The notes: generated from the sequence alone by a model not told the origin. Counted from the first letter of the stretch, positions 1 to 5,759 are shown. The stretch is 5,759 bases of DNA from Burkholderiaceae bacterium (GCA_023268425.1 JALRFN010000087.1:1-5759), one strand, 5' to 3'. Program-made: numbers and translations.

Positions 1-599
1 AGGGCGAAAGCATCGTCGACGGCCCAGCCGACCCGCAAGACATCTTGCGCTTGTTGGGCATCGAAGCCTTGTCGCGCTACATCGTCGACGAGGTGCAAGA
101 CGTGTACCGTCTGCAGGGTGTGAAGATCAACGACAAGCACATCGAAGTCATCGTGCGTCAGATGCTGCGTCGTGTGGTCATTGAGAACCCGGGCGATTCC
201 AGCTACATCCAAGGCGAACAGGTCGAGCGCAGCGAACTGCTCAACACCAACGACGCTTTGCGTGCAGATGGCAAGATCCCGGCAACTTACTCGAACATCT
301 TGCTGGGCATCACCAAGGCCTCGTTGTCGACCGACTCCTTCATCTCGGCGGCGTCGTTCCAAGAAACCACCCGCGTGCTCACCGAAGCCGCCATCATGGG
401 CAAGCGCGACGAGCTGCGTGGGCTGAAGGAAAACGTCATCGTGGGTCGCCTGATTCCTGCGGGTACTGGCTTGGCCTACCACGACGCCCGTCGTGTCAAG
501 GAAGAGCTGGACGAGCAAGAGCGTCGTGCGATTGCCGAGGCTGAGAGCGTGGTCTTTGACACGCCCGAGCATGTCGAAGGTGAGTCTGAGGCTGAATAA
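1..599 (+). CDS. rpoC: RNA polymerase beta' subunit, C-terminal part (5' end outside window)
   Basis: This is the end of the catalytic beta' subunit of DNA-dependent RNA polymerase, which forms the active-site cleft and clamp with beta, two alpha and omega. The frame is already open at base 3 and stops at TAA 597-599, giving about 198 residues. The TTG at 45 is an internal Leu codon, not a start. Strongly conserved RpoC blocks are readable in order: DPQDILRLLGIEALSRYIV, then EVQDVYRLQGVKINDKHIE, then GITKASLSTDSFISAASFQE, then KENVIVGRLIPAGTG. These belong to the C-terminal portion that packs the jaw/clamp base and the omega-binding region. The tail after the conserved block is a lineage-specific, charged, Glu-rich stretch ending in ESEAE. 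rpoC normally closes the rplKAJL-rpoBC operon, which fits the strong terminator just downstream. The identification is essentially certain; only the upstream part is missing. Confidence 0.98.
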   Translation, partial: GESIVDGPADPQDILRLLGIEALSRYIVDEVQDVYRLQGVKINDKHIEVIVRQMLRRVVIENPGDSSYIQGEQVERSELLNTNDALRADGKIPATYSNILLGITKASLSTDSFISAASFQETTRVLTEAAIMGKRDELRGLKENVIVGRLIPAGTGLAYHDARRVKEELDEQERRAIAEAESVVFDTPEHVEGESEAE

Positions 600-625
600 G
601 CCCTTGGCGAGCCCATGAAGTGCTC

Positions 626-664
626 AGCCCCCGCGCACTGCGTTGCAGTGCCGGGGGCTTTTTT
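626..664 (+). terminator. Rho-independent terminator after rpoC
   Basis: The left arm AGCCCCCG (626-633) pairs perfectly with CGGGGGCT (652-659). GCACTGC (635-641) pairs with GCAGTGC (645-651). The result is a 15-bp GC-rich stem with one bulged C (634), a three-base loop (642-644) and a run of six T (659-664). This is a classic intrinsic terminator, 27 nt after the rpoC stop codon, and probably ends the ribosomal-protein/RNA polymerase operon. The next gene starts only 12 nt after the T-run, so the hairpin may also limit read-through into rsmB. Confidence 0.93.
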
Positions 665-676
665 GTGAGTTTTTGC

Positions 677-2011
677 ATGTCGTCTTCCATCGCACTTCAC
701 ACCCATTTGCACTGGGCTGCGCGGGCCTTGCAAGTGGTGGCAGAAGGGCGCGCCACCCACCAAGCGCTTGGCACGGTGCCAGCGGCGCATCGTCCAGCGG
801 TCCAGGCGCTGCTGTTTCATGCGTTGCGCCATTGGGGCAGCAGCCAGGCTTGGGTGGCCCACCTGAGTCAAGGGCGTGTCAAACCGCGTGTCAAACAACT
901 GCTGTGCGTCGCGCTCGCACTGCTGGAGCGGCCAGAAGACGGCGTGCGCTACGACGCGCACACGGTGGTCAACCAAACGGTGCAGGCTTGCAAACAAGAC
1001 CCCAAGACCCAAGCCGCAGCGGGCTTGATCAATGCGTGTTTGCGCCGCTATGGTCGAGACCAAGCGGCGATGCGTGCGCAGGTGCTGAGCGATGGCCTGG
1101 CCCAACACAACCACCAAGCCTGGTGGTTGGCACGCATCCAAGCCCAATACCCCGAGCATTGGTCGGCTTTGGTGGCCGCCGACTTGCGCAGCGCGCCCAT
1201 GGTCGTGCGCGTCAACCGCCGCCACCACGATGCTTTGAGTTACCAGGTCTTGTTGACGCAAGCTGGCCTGACCAGCACGCCCGTGGGGGCTGAGGGCTTG
1301 GTGTTGGACAAGGCGGTTCCCGTAGAGCGATTGCCTGGCTTTGGACAAGGCTGGGTGTCGGTGCAAGACGCGTCGGCGCAAATGGCGGCGCATTGGGTGT
1401 GGGACAGCCCGCACCTGCAGGCGTGGACAGGCAGCGAGCGCCCCAAAATTCTGGACGCTTGCGCTGCACCTGGCGGCAAAACCGCGCACTTGTTGGAGCT
1501 TGGTGATGCGCAGGTCACCGCCTTGGATGTGGATGCCCAGCGTTTGCAGCGCGTGCGCGACAACTTGCAACGCTTGCGCCTGGACGCGCGCTTGTGCGCG
1601 GCTGACGCGGCACAAAGCGGCGATTGGCAAACCGAAGGCCCGTTTGACGCGATTTTGTTGGACGCGCCTTGCAGTGCCAGCGGCATCGCACGACGCCACC
1701 CAGACGTGTTGTGGTTGCGCAGAGCCAGCGACATGGATGCCTTGGTGCACACGCAGGCGACCTTGTTGGACCGCTTGTGGCCGCAGCTGAAACCCGGGGG
1801 GCGCTTGGTCTACGCCACCTGTTCGGTGTTTCATGAAGAAGGCGAGGCGCAAGCCACCGCCTTTGCACAACGGACACCCGACGCCAAACGCAGCCCGGCC
1901 AGCGGTCACTGGTTGCCGCAGCGCTTGAACGACGCACAAGCCGCGGCTCTGGGTCACAATGTCGCCATGGCCTATGACGGTTTTTTCTATGCGGTCTTCG
2001 ACAAGATTTAA
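677..2011 (+). CDS. rsmB: 16S rRNA (cytosine-C5)-methyltransferase RsmB
   Basis: RsmB is a cytoplasmic, S-adenosylmethionine-dependent enzyme that makes 5-methylcytosine at position 967 (E. coli numbering) of 16S rRNA. From ATG 677 the protein is 444 residues, close to the family length of about 430. Residues 1 to about 140 match the NusB-like RNA-binding domain. The Rossmann-fold methyltransferase domain follows: motif I, LDACAAPGGKT, at about 259-269 (AdoMet binding); an acidic ALDVD turn; motif IV, DAPCSASG, with Cys332 (product-release cysteine); and motif VI, YATCS, with Cys382 (the expected covalent nucleophile). All key residues are intact. The frame is open upstream with GTG codons at 620 and 665, but 620 would place the terminator hairpin inside the gene. 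ATG 677 fits the family N-terminus, although it has no clear Shine-Dalgarno sequence. The 3' end overlaps the next gene by 23 nt, which suggests co-transcription. The function is secure; the start is less so. Confidence 0.95.
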   Translation: MSSSIALHTHLHWAARALQVVAEGRATHQALGTVPAAHRPAVQALLFHALRHWGSSQAWVAHLSQGRVKPRVKQLLCVALALLERPEDGVRYDAHTVVNQTVQACKQDPKTQAAAGLINACLRRYGRDQAAMRAQVLSDGLAQHNHQAWWLARIQAQYPEHWSALVAADLRSAPMVVRVNRRHHDALSYQVLLTQAGLTSTPVGAEGLVLDKAVPVERLPGFGQGWVSVQDASAQMAAHWVWDSPHLQAWTGSERPKILDACAAPGGKTAHLLELGDAQVTALDVDAQRLQRVRDNLQRLRLDARLCAADAAQSGDWQTEGPFDAILLDAPCSASGIARRHPDVLWLRRASDMDALVHTQATLLDRLWPQLKPGGRLVYATCSVFHEEGEAQATAFAQRTPDAKRSPASGHWLPQRLNDAQAAALGHNVAMAYDGFFYAVFDKI

Positions 2012-2609
2012 GTGGCTTTGGCATTGGGCTTGGCTGCTTGGCTGCCTGAGCCTATTCGCGCGTCCCGCCGCGGCCAGCGACGATCTGCCGCGCATGCGGG
2101 TCTACCAACAAGGCATGACGCTGATGCTGGACGCGCAAGTGGTGTTGGACATGCCGGCTGAGATGGAGGCGATCTTGCGCCGTGGCGTGCCCTTGATGGT
2201 GACCCAAGAAGCCAAGGTGTTGCAAGGTCGTTGGTATTGGCAAGACGCGGTGTTGGCCAAAGTGCGACGCGAGTGGACCTTGTCTTATCAAGCCTTAACG
2301 CAGCGCTGGCGGGTCATGTTGCGTTCGGGTGAGCAGGCGCAGCTCTTTGACGACGCGCGTGAGGCCTGGATGGCCGTGACCACCATGACGCAGTGGCCCA
2401 TTGCACAGGTGCCGCAGTTGGGTGCGCTCAAGGACGCCGAATTGGAGTTGAGGTGGGCCGTCGATCGGCGTGCGTCAGACGTTTCAGCCGCGCTGCCAGT
2501 GGGCGATGGCGGTGCCGCTTGGCGCCTGAGCACCGTCGGACGGGCCCCCGTACCCAACACCGCAGCCCCCGTGCGCGACGCCTTGGGGGCGCGGGAGGGC
2601 GGCTCTTGA
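1989..2609 (+). CDS. DUF4390 family secreted protein of unknown function
   Basis: This is a 206-residue protein counted from ATG 1989. The N-terminus has basic residues (R2, R6, K8), a Trp/Leu-rich hydrophobic core (about 9-24) and a signal-peptidase-like RPAAA|SDD site near residue 29. It is therefore probably exported across the inner membrane. A lipoprotein reading (LLGC, Cys19) is possible, but the hydrophobic stretch continues past the cysteine. The mature part contains the pattern RVYQQGMTLMLDAQVVLDMP and the central RGVPLMVTQEAKV and WYWQDAVLAKVRREWTLSYQ segments that I recognise from DUF4390 proteins encoded between rsmB and ntrY in betaproteobacteria. The last roughly 30 residues are a low-complexity Pro/Ala/Gly/Arg tail. 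ATG codons at 1959 and 1974 are in the same frame; 1989 was chosen because it gives the most compact signal peptide. The gene overlaps rsmB upstream, and ntrY starts inside its stop codon. Its role is unknown; gene order hints at NtrY signalling or envelope function (inference). Confidence 0.82.
   Translation: MRSSTRFKWLWHWAWLLGCLSLFARPAAASDDLPRMRVYQQGMTLMLDAQVVLDMPAEMEAILRRGVPLMVTQEAKVLQGRWYWQDAVLAKVRREWTLSYQALTQRWRVMLRSGEQAQLFDDAREAWMAVTTMTQWPIAQVPQLGALKDAELELRWAVDRRASDVSAALPVGDGGAAWRLSTVGRAPVPNTAAPVRDALGAREGGS
2593..2608 (+). promoter_or_regulatory. Shine-Dalgarno and TTG start of ntrY overlapping the upstream stop
   Basis: GGGAGGG (2593-2599) lies 6 nt before an in-frame TTG (2606-2608). 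This TTG shares two bases with the TGA stop (2607-2609) of the DUF4390 gene, an arrangement typical of translational coupling. The next in-frame candidate, ATG 2630, has only a weak AGG about 14 nt upstream. The strong, well-spaced site therefore decides the start in favour of TTG 2606. Confidence 0.65.
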
Positions 2610-4861
2610 CCCAGGTCGCAAACGCGGACATGTCTCGGCACTTGGGGCCGGTTTGGTGGGTGGGCGCCTTGGTCATGTTGGCTGGCATGGGCGTCACGCT
2701 GTTGTTGGTGTTGATGCGTGCAGGTGCAGAGGGCGCGCAATACACCACCTACCTGCAGGGCTTGATGCTGTTCAACACTTTGGTCGCGACGGCCTTGGCC
2801 GTATTGATTGGCTGGCTGCTGTGGCGCTTGTACAAGCGTTGGCGAGCACGCAAATTCGGTAGCCGTTTGCTGGCCAAGTTGGCGCTGATCTTTGCGCTCT
2901 TGGGTGTGGTGCCCGGTGCTTTGATTTACACGGTGTCGGTGCAGTTTGTGTCGCGCTCCATCGAAACGTGGTTTGACGTGCGCGTGGAAGGCGCCTTGAA
3001 GGCCGGTTTGAACCTGGGCACCAACGCGATCACCTTGGTGGCCAAAGACTTGCGCGACCGGGTCAAACGCGCGGTTGCTCAACCAGGGTCTGATGTCACC
3101 TGGCTGTCGCCGGTCCAGTTGGAGCGCTGGCGCGAGCAACTGGGTGCGCAAGAAGTCGTGGCCTGGGGCAGCGATGAAACGCTCTTGGCCAACGCCAGCA
3201 GCGGCGTTTATGTGTTGAGTCCTCAGCGCCCCACGCGCAGCCAATTTCAATCGGCCAAGCAACTGGGTGTGAGCTCATGGGTGGAAGGGGTCGACGAGTT
3301 GGAGTGGCAAGGCAAGGCGGGCAAACCCATGGTGGTGGCCTTGCTGTACCAACCCGGACGTGGCGCGGACTTCACGGCGCAATCGGGCTTCTTGCAAGTG
3401 CGCGCACCGCTGGCCGAGCAATTGGTGCAAGACGCCTTGAATGTGCAGCAAGCCAATCGCGAATACCAAGAACGTGCGTTGGCGCGTGAGGGCTTGAGGC
3501 GTCTGTATGTCGGCACCTTGACGCTGGCGCTGTTCCTGACGGTGTTTGGTGCCATGGTGGTGGCCGCAGTCTTGGGCGGCCAGCTGGTGCGCCCCTTACT
3601 CTTGTTGGCGGCGGGTGTGCGTGACGTGGCGCGCGGCGACTTGACCCCCAAACTGGCCAGTGACAGCAAAGACGAACTGGGCGAACTCACGCGGGCGTTC
3701 GCCGACATGACCGGGCAGTTGGCAGATGCGCGCAACATGGCCGACACCAGTTTGCAAAGCTTGGAGCAGGCGCGCGCGAGCTTGCAGACGATTTTGGAAA
3801 ACCTGACCGCAGGCGTCTTGGTGTTGGACGCGCAACGGCGCGTGACCCACGCCAACCCTGGCGCTGCCCGTGTGTTGGCGCAACCCGCCAACACTTGGCT
3901 GGGCACCACAGGGCCCGAGGACGGCCCCATCGCAGATTGGTTGTCGCAAGTCATGGCGCACTTTGATGGCTGGGACCAAGACGCGGCGCTGAATGATGAA
4001 CGCCATTGGCAAGACACCTTTGAGTTGCGGCTCAGCAGCTCAGACGGCCCGACGGACGGGCCGCAGTCCGCGACACTGATGTTGATGGTGCGTGGTGCAC
4101 GCCTGCCTGAAGACGCCTATTTGGTGGTCTTCGATGACATCACCGACATGATGTCGGCGCAGCGCGTGCAGGCGTGGCATGAAGTGGCGCGGCGCTTGGC
4201 GCACGAGATCAAAAACCCACTGACCCCCATCCAGCTTTCCGCCGAGCGCTTGGCGCGCAAGCTGAGCGGGCGGCTCGCTGAAGCTGACCAGGCCTTGATG
4301 GACAAATCGGTGCGCACCATCGTTCAGCAGGTCGACGCCATGCAGCGCATGGTCAATGAGTTCAGAGACTTCTCTCGCTTGCCACAAGCCAATTTGCAGC
4401 CGCTGGATTTGAATGCGTTGTTGCGTGAAACCTTGCTGATGTACGAAGGCAGTGTCGTGCGGGTCGAGTCGGACCTGTCAGACCAGAGCCTGCCCATTCA
4501 GGGGGATGCCCAACAGTTGAGGCAGGTCATACACAACTTGATTCAAAACGCACAAGATGCTTGTGAGCAGCTCAACAACCCGGGTCCGGTGATCGTGCGT
4601 TCGCGCCTCAGTGAGCATGGCGACCAGGCCCACTTGATGGTCTTGGACGTGGGTGCCGGTTTCGCGGAACACGTGTTGCGTCGGGCCTTTGAGCCCTACG
4701 TCACCACCAAGGCCAAAGGCACAGGATTGGGTTTGGTGATGGTGAAGAAAATCGCCGACGAACACCACGCCCGTGTGCGATTGCGCAATCGAGAGCAAGA
4801 TCAAAACGTCGTGGGTGCAATGGTGTCGGTATCATTCCCCTTGATGGCGGAACCAAACTGA
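2606..4861 (+). CDS. ntrY: Sensor histidine kinase NtrY
   Basis: This is the membrane sensor kinase of the NtrYX two-component system, associated in other proteobacteria with nitrogen metabolism, redox/respiratory control and envelope traits. From TTG 2606 it has 751 residues, the usual NtrY length (743 from ATG 2630). Three N-terminal membrane segments lie at about 16-37, 52-75 and 88-112. A periplasmic region of roughly 190 residues follows, then a fourth membrane segment at about 301-325. The cytoplasmic part has a HAMP domain (about 324-378), a PAS domain (about 392-512, starting near LENLTAGVLVLD), and a HisKA domain with the phosphoacceptor His533 in LAHEIKNPLTP. The ATP-binding domain shows an N-box NLIQNAQDA (Asn648), a G1 box DVGAGF (Asp681) and a G2 box KGTGLGL (about 704-710). 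All catalytic motifs look intact. The frame stays open upstream to 2393, but that would overlap the previous gene by more than 200 nt. ntrX follows after 14 nt. The signal sensed cannot be read from the sequence. Confidence 0.95.
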   Translation: MTQVANADMSRHLGPVWWVGALVMLAGMGVTLLLVLMRAGAEGAQYTTYLQGLMLFNTLVATALAVLIGWLLWRLYKRWRARKFGSRLLAKLALIFALLGVVPGALIYTVSVQFVSRSIETWFDVRVEGALKAGLNLGTNAITLVAKDLRDRVKRAVAQPGSDVTWLSPVQLERWREQLGAQEVVAWGSDETLLANASSGVYVLSPQRPTRSQFQSAKQLGVSSWVEGVDELEWQGKAGKPMVVALLYQPGRGADFTAQSGFLQVRAPLAEQLVQDALNVQQANREYQERALAREGLRRLYVGTLTLALFLTVFGAMVVAAVLGGQLVRPLLLLAAGVRDVARGDLTPKLASDSKDELGELTRAFADMTGQLADARNMADTSLQSLEQARASLQTILENLTAGVLVLDAQRRVTHANPGAARVLAQPANTWLGTTGPEDGPIADWLSQVMAHFDGWDQDAALNDERHWQDTFELRLSSSDGPTDGPQSATLMLMVRGARLPEDAYLVVFDDITDMMSAQRVQAWHEVARRLAHEIKNPLTPIQLSAERLARKLSGRLAEADQALMDKSVRTIVQQVDAMQRMVNEFRDFSRLPQANLQPLDLNALLRETLLMYEGSVVRVESDLSDQSLPIQGDAQQLRQVIHNLIQNAQDACEQLNNPGPVIVRSRLSEHGDQAHLMVLDVGAGFAEHVLRRAFEPYVTTKAKGTGLGLVMVKKIADEHHARVRLRNREQDQNVVGAMVSVSFPLMAEPN

Positions 4862-4875
4862 GAGAACAATCGGCT

Positions 4876-5583
4876 ATGGCAACGATATTGGTGGTGGATG
4901 ACGAGTTGGGTATACGTGACTTGTTGTCTGAAATTTTGGACGACGAGGGCCACACGGTGGTGCTGGCGGAAAACGCTGCGCAAGCCCGTGCGGCGCGCAC
5001 GCGTGGCCGACCCGACATGGTGCTGCTCGACATTTGGATGCCTGACACCGATGGCGTGACGCTGCTGAAAGAATGGGCCGATCAAGGTTTACTCAACATG
5101 CCCGTGATCATGATGAGTGGCCACGCCACCATCGACACCGCCGTTGAGGCCACGCGCATTGGGGCATTTTCGTTTTTAGAAAAGCCCATCACCTTGCAAA
5201 AACTCTTGGCGGCGGTCGAGTTGGGTTTGAACAAAGGCTTGCAAGGCCTGACCCCAGCACCCGCCCCAGTGGCCCAGCCCTCTGTAGAGACCGCTTACGC
5301 CCCCCATGCTTCCAGCATGACTGTCGAGCAAGCGATGACTGGCGGCGTGGCGGCGGAGCCAGCCTTGAGCTTGGGGCCGCAGCAGCAACAAAGCTTCAAT
5401 CTGGACAACCCTTTGCGTGAAGTGCGCGACGAGTTCGAGCGCGCTTACTTTGAATTCCATTTGGCCAAAGAGGGCGGCTCCATGACCCGAGTGGCTGAAA
5501 AAACCGGTTTAGAGCGCACCCACCTCTATCGCAAACTGAAGCAGTTGGGCATCGACTTTTTGCGCAACAAGCGCGCCACTTGA
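4876..5583 (+). CDS. ntrX: NtrX-type response regulator lacking the AAA+ domain
   Basis: This is the partner response regulator of NtrY, 235 residues from ATG 4876, with a modest purine-rich GAGAGA (4860-4865) as a possible ribosome binding site. The receiver domain covers about 1-120. It has the acidic pocket Asp8/Asp9, phosphoacceptor Asp52 in LLDIWMPDTDG, the Ser81 switch position and Lys103 before Pro104, a complete phosphorylation site. Residues of about 121-177 are a Pro/Ala-rich linker ending in a QQQQ run. The C-terminus, about 178-228, is a Fis-type helix-turn-helix (GGSMTRVAEKTGLERTHLYR) of the kind found at the end of NtrX/NtrC regulators. Canonical NtrX proteins of about 450 residues carry a central AAA+ sigma-54-interaction domain with Walker A and GAFTGA motifs; none is present here and the frame is unbroken. 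Phosphorylated protein probably binds DNA as a dimer and acts on ordinary promoters (inference). The name rests on gene order and the C-terminal similarity; 'Fis-family response regulator' is the cautious alternative. Confidence 0.88.
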   Translation: MATILVVDDELGIRDLLSEILDDEGHTVVLAENAAQARAARTRGRPDMVLLDIWMPDTDGVTLLKEWADQGLLNMPVIMMSGHATIDTAVEATRIGAFSFLEKPITLQKLLAAVELGLNKGLQGLTPAPAPVAQPSVETAYAPHASSMTVEQAMTGGVAAEPALSLGPQQQQSFNLDNPLREVRDEFERAYFEFHLAKEGGSMTRVAEKTGLERTHLYRKLKQLGIDFLRNKRAT

Positions 5584-5597
5584 GTTCGCTCCACGCG

Positions 5598-5627
5598 CTG
5601 AGGGTCGCGAAAGCTTCGTGCTATAAT
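5598..5627 (+). promoter_or_regulatory. Extended -10 promoter of tRNA-Phe
   Basis: A perfect TATAAT (5622-5627) is preceded by TG one base upstream (5619-5620), giving an extended -10 element, TGCTATAAT. The best -35 candidate is the poor match CTGAGG (5598-5603) with an 18-nt spacer, consistent with dependence on the extended -10. Transcription should begin near 5634, leaving only about 6 nt of leader before the tRNA. The whole element lies in the 56-nt gap after ntrX, where I see no convincing terminator. Confidence 0.75.
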
Positions 5628-5639
5628 TTTCTGCTCAGT

Positions 5640-5715
5640 GGCCCGGTAGCTCAGTTGGTAGAGCAGCGGATTGAAAATCCGCGTGTCGATGGTTCGATTC
5701 CGTCCCAGGCCACCA
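5640..5715 (+). tRNA. tRNA-Phe (anticodon GAA)
   Basis: This is a complete 76-nt tRNA with encoded CCA. The acceptor arm is GGCCCGG (5640-5646) with CCAGGCC (5705-5711), discriminator A5712 and CCA 5713-5715. The D stem GCTC/GAGC (5649-5652, 5661-5664) and the anticodon stem GCGGA/TCCGC (5666-5670, 5678-5682) are perfect. The loop TTGAAAA has anticodon GAA at 5673-5675, which reads the UUC and UUU codons for phenylalanine. The variable loop is 5 nt (5683-5687). The T stem GATGG/CCGTC includes one G-T wobble and the T loop is TTCGATT (5693-5699). One acceptor pair, C5644 with A5707 (tRNA positions 5 and 68), is a mismatch. The other six acceptor pairs are intact, so the gene is probably functional. 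Confidence 0.97.
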
Positions 5716-5759
5716 TCCGATACCAAAGCAGTTGACACCAGTCGTCGATGCTCTTGTCT

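Noticed and set aside
556..561. TTGACA inside the 3' end of rpoC as a -35 box for rsmB
   Set aside because: No TATAAT-like hexamer occurs 16-19 nt downstream (bases 578-586), and the bases are explained by the Phe-Asp-Thr codons of rpoC. A transcript from it would also meet the terminator.
620..676. GTG 620 or GTG 665 as the rsmB start
   Set aside because: Starting at 620 would put the whole terminator hairpin inside the coding region and add residues unlike the family N-terminus. GTG 665 cannot be excluded but has only the T-run upstream and no ribosome binding site.
476..2095. Long open frame of 539 codons on the - strand opposite rsmB
   Set aside because: It is antisense to a gene with complete methyltransferase motifs, its translation is low-complexity Arg/Gln/Ala/His with no recognisable domain, and long antisense frames are expected in GC-rich DNA.
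2393..2605. Upstream extension of the ntrY frame to ATG 2393
   Set aside because: It would overlap the DUF4390 gene by more than 200 nt, its sequence is Arg-rich and unlike NtrY N-termini, and TTG 2606 has a strong Shine-Dalgarno sequence.
2288..3262. Open frame of 324 codons on the - strand opposite the DUF4390 gene and ntrY
   Set aside because: It spans two unrelated sense genes, has biased composition (Gln/His/Arg-rich) and no recognisable domain; it is a shadow frame.
5640..5715. tRNA-Phe 3' end as an integration site of a genomic island
   Set aside because: tRNA-Phe genes are common targets, but no integrase, direct repeat of the tRNA end or composition change is visible in the 44 bases that follow.
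5526..5738. Small - strand frame of 70 codons containing GLGRNRTIDTRIFNPLLYQL
   Set aside because: This is the antisense translation of the tRNA-Phe gene, a familiar spurious protein in automatic annotations.

Overview
The window reads as ordinary chromosome of a betaproteobacterium, most likely a member of the Burkholderiales and possibly the family Comamonadaceae. I infer this from the RpoC C-terminus, the rsmB / DUF4390 / ntrY / ntrX gene order, the tRNA-Phe sequence, a GC-rich composition (judged by eye) and frequent TTG leucine codons. No database search was possible. All supported genes are on the + strand. I see no insertion sequence, phage, CRISPR array or other mobile element.

Layout: (1) 1-599 is the 3' end of rpoC, the RNA polymerase beta' subunit. 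(2) 600-676 is a short intergenic gap filled by a strong rho-independent terminator (626-664). (3) 677-2011 is rsmB, a 16S rRNA m5C methyltransferase. (4) 1989-2609 encodes a secreted DUF4390 protein and overlaps the end of rsmB. (5) 2606-4861 is ntrY, a membrane histidine kinase. It probably starts at a TTG that overlaps the preceding stop codon and has a strong Shine-Dalgarno sequence. (6) 4876-5583 is a short ntrX response regulator with a receiver and a Fis-type helix-turn-helix (HTH) but no AAA+ domain. (7) 5584-5639 holds an extended -10 promoter. (8) 5640-5715 is tRNA-Phe (GAA). (9) 5716-5759 has no gene, only an isolated TTGACA near the window edge.

How the genes work together: rsmB, the DUF4390 gene, ntrY and ntrX are tightly packed (two overlaps and one 14-nt gap) and look like a single transcription unit. 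NtrY should autophosphorylate in response to a membrane or periplasmic signal and pass phosphate to Asp52 of NtrX. Because NtrX lacks the sigma-54 activating module, it should regulate promoters by direct binding rather than by ATP-driven open-complex formation. The secreted DUF4390 protein encoded next to the kinase is a candidate accessory or sensing partner, but its function is unknown.

I did not find a clearly new biological system. The points most worth a second look are the AAA+-less NtrX, the lack of room for a promoter between the rpoC terminator and rsmB, the non-ATG start and possible RNA folding at ntrY, and a C-A mismatch in the tRNA-Phe acceptor stem.
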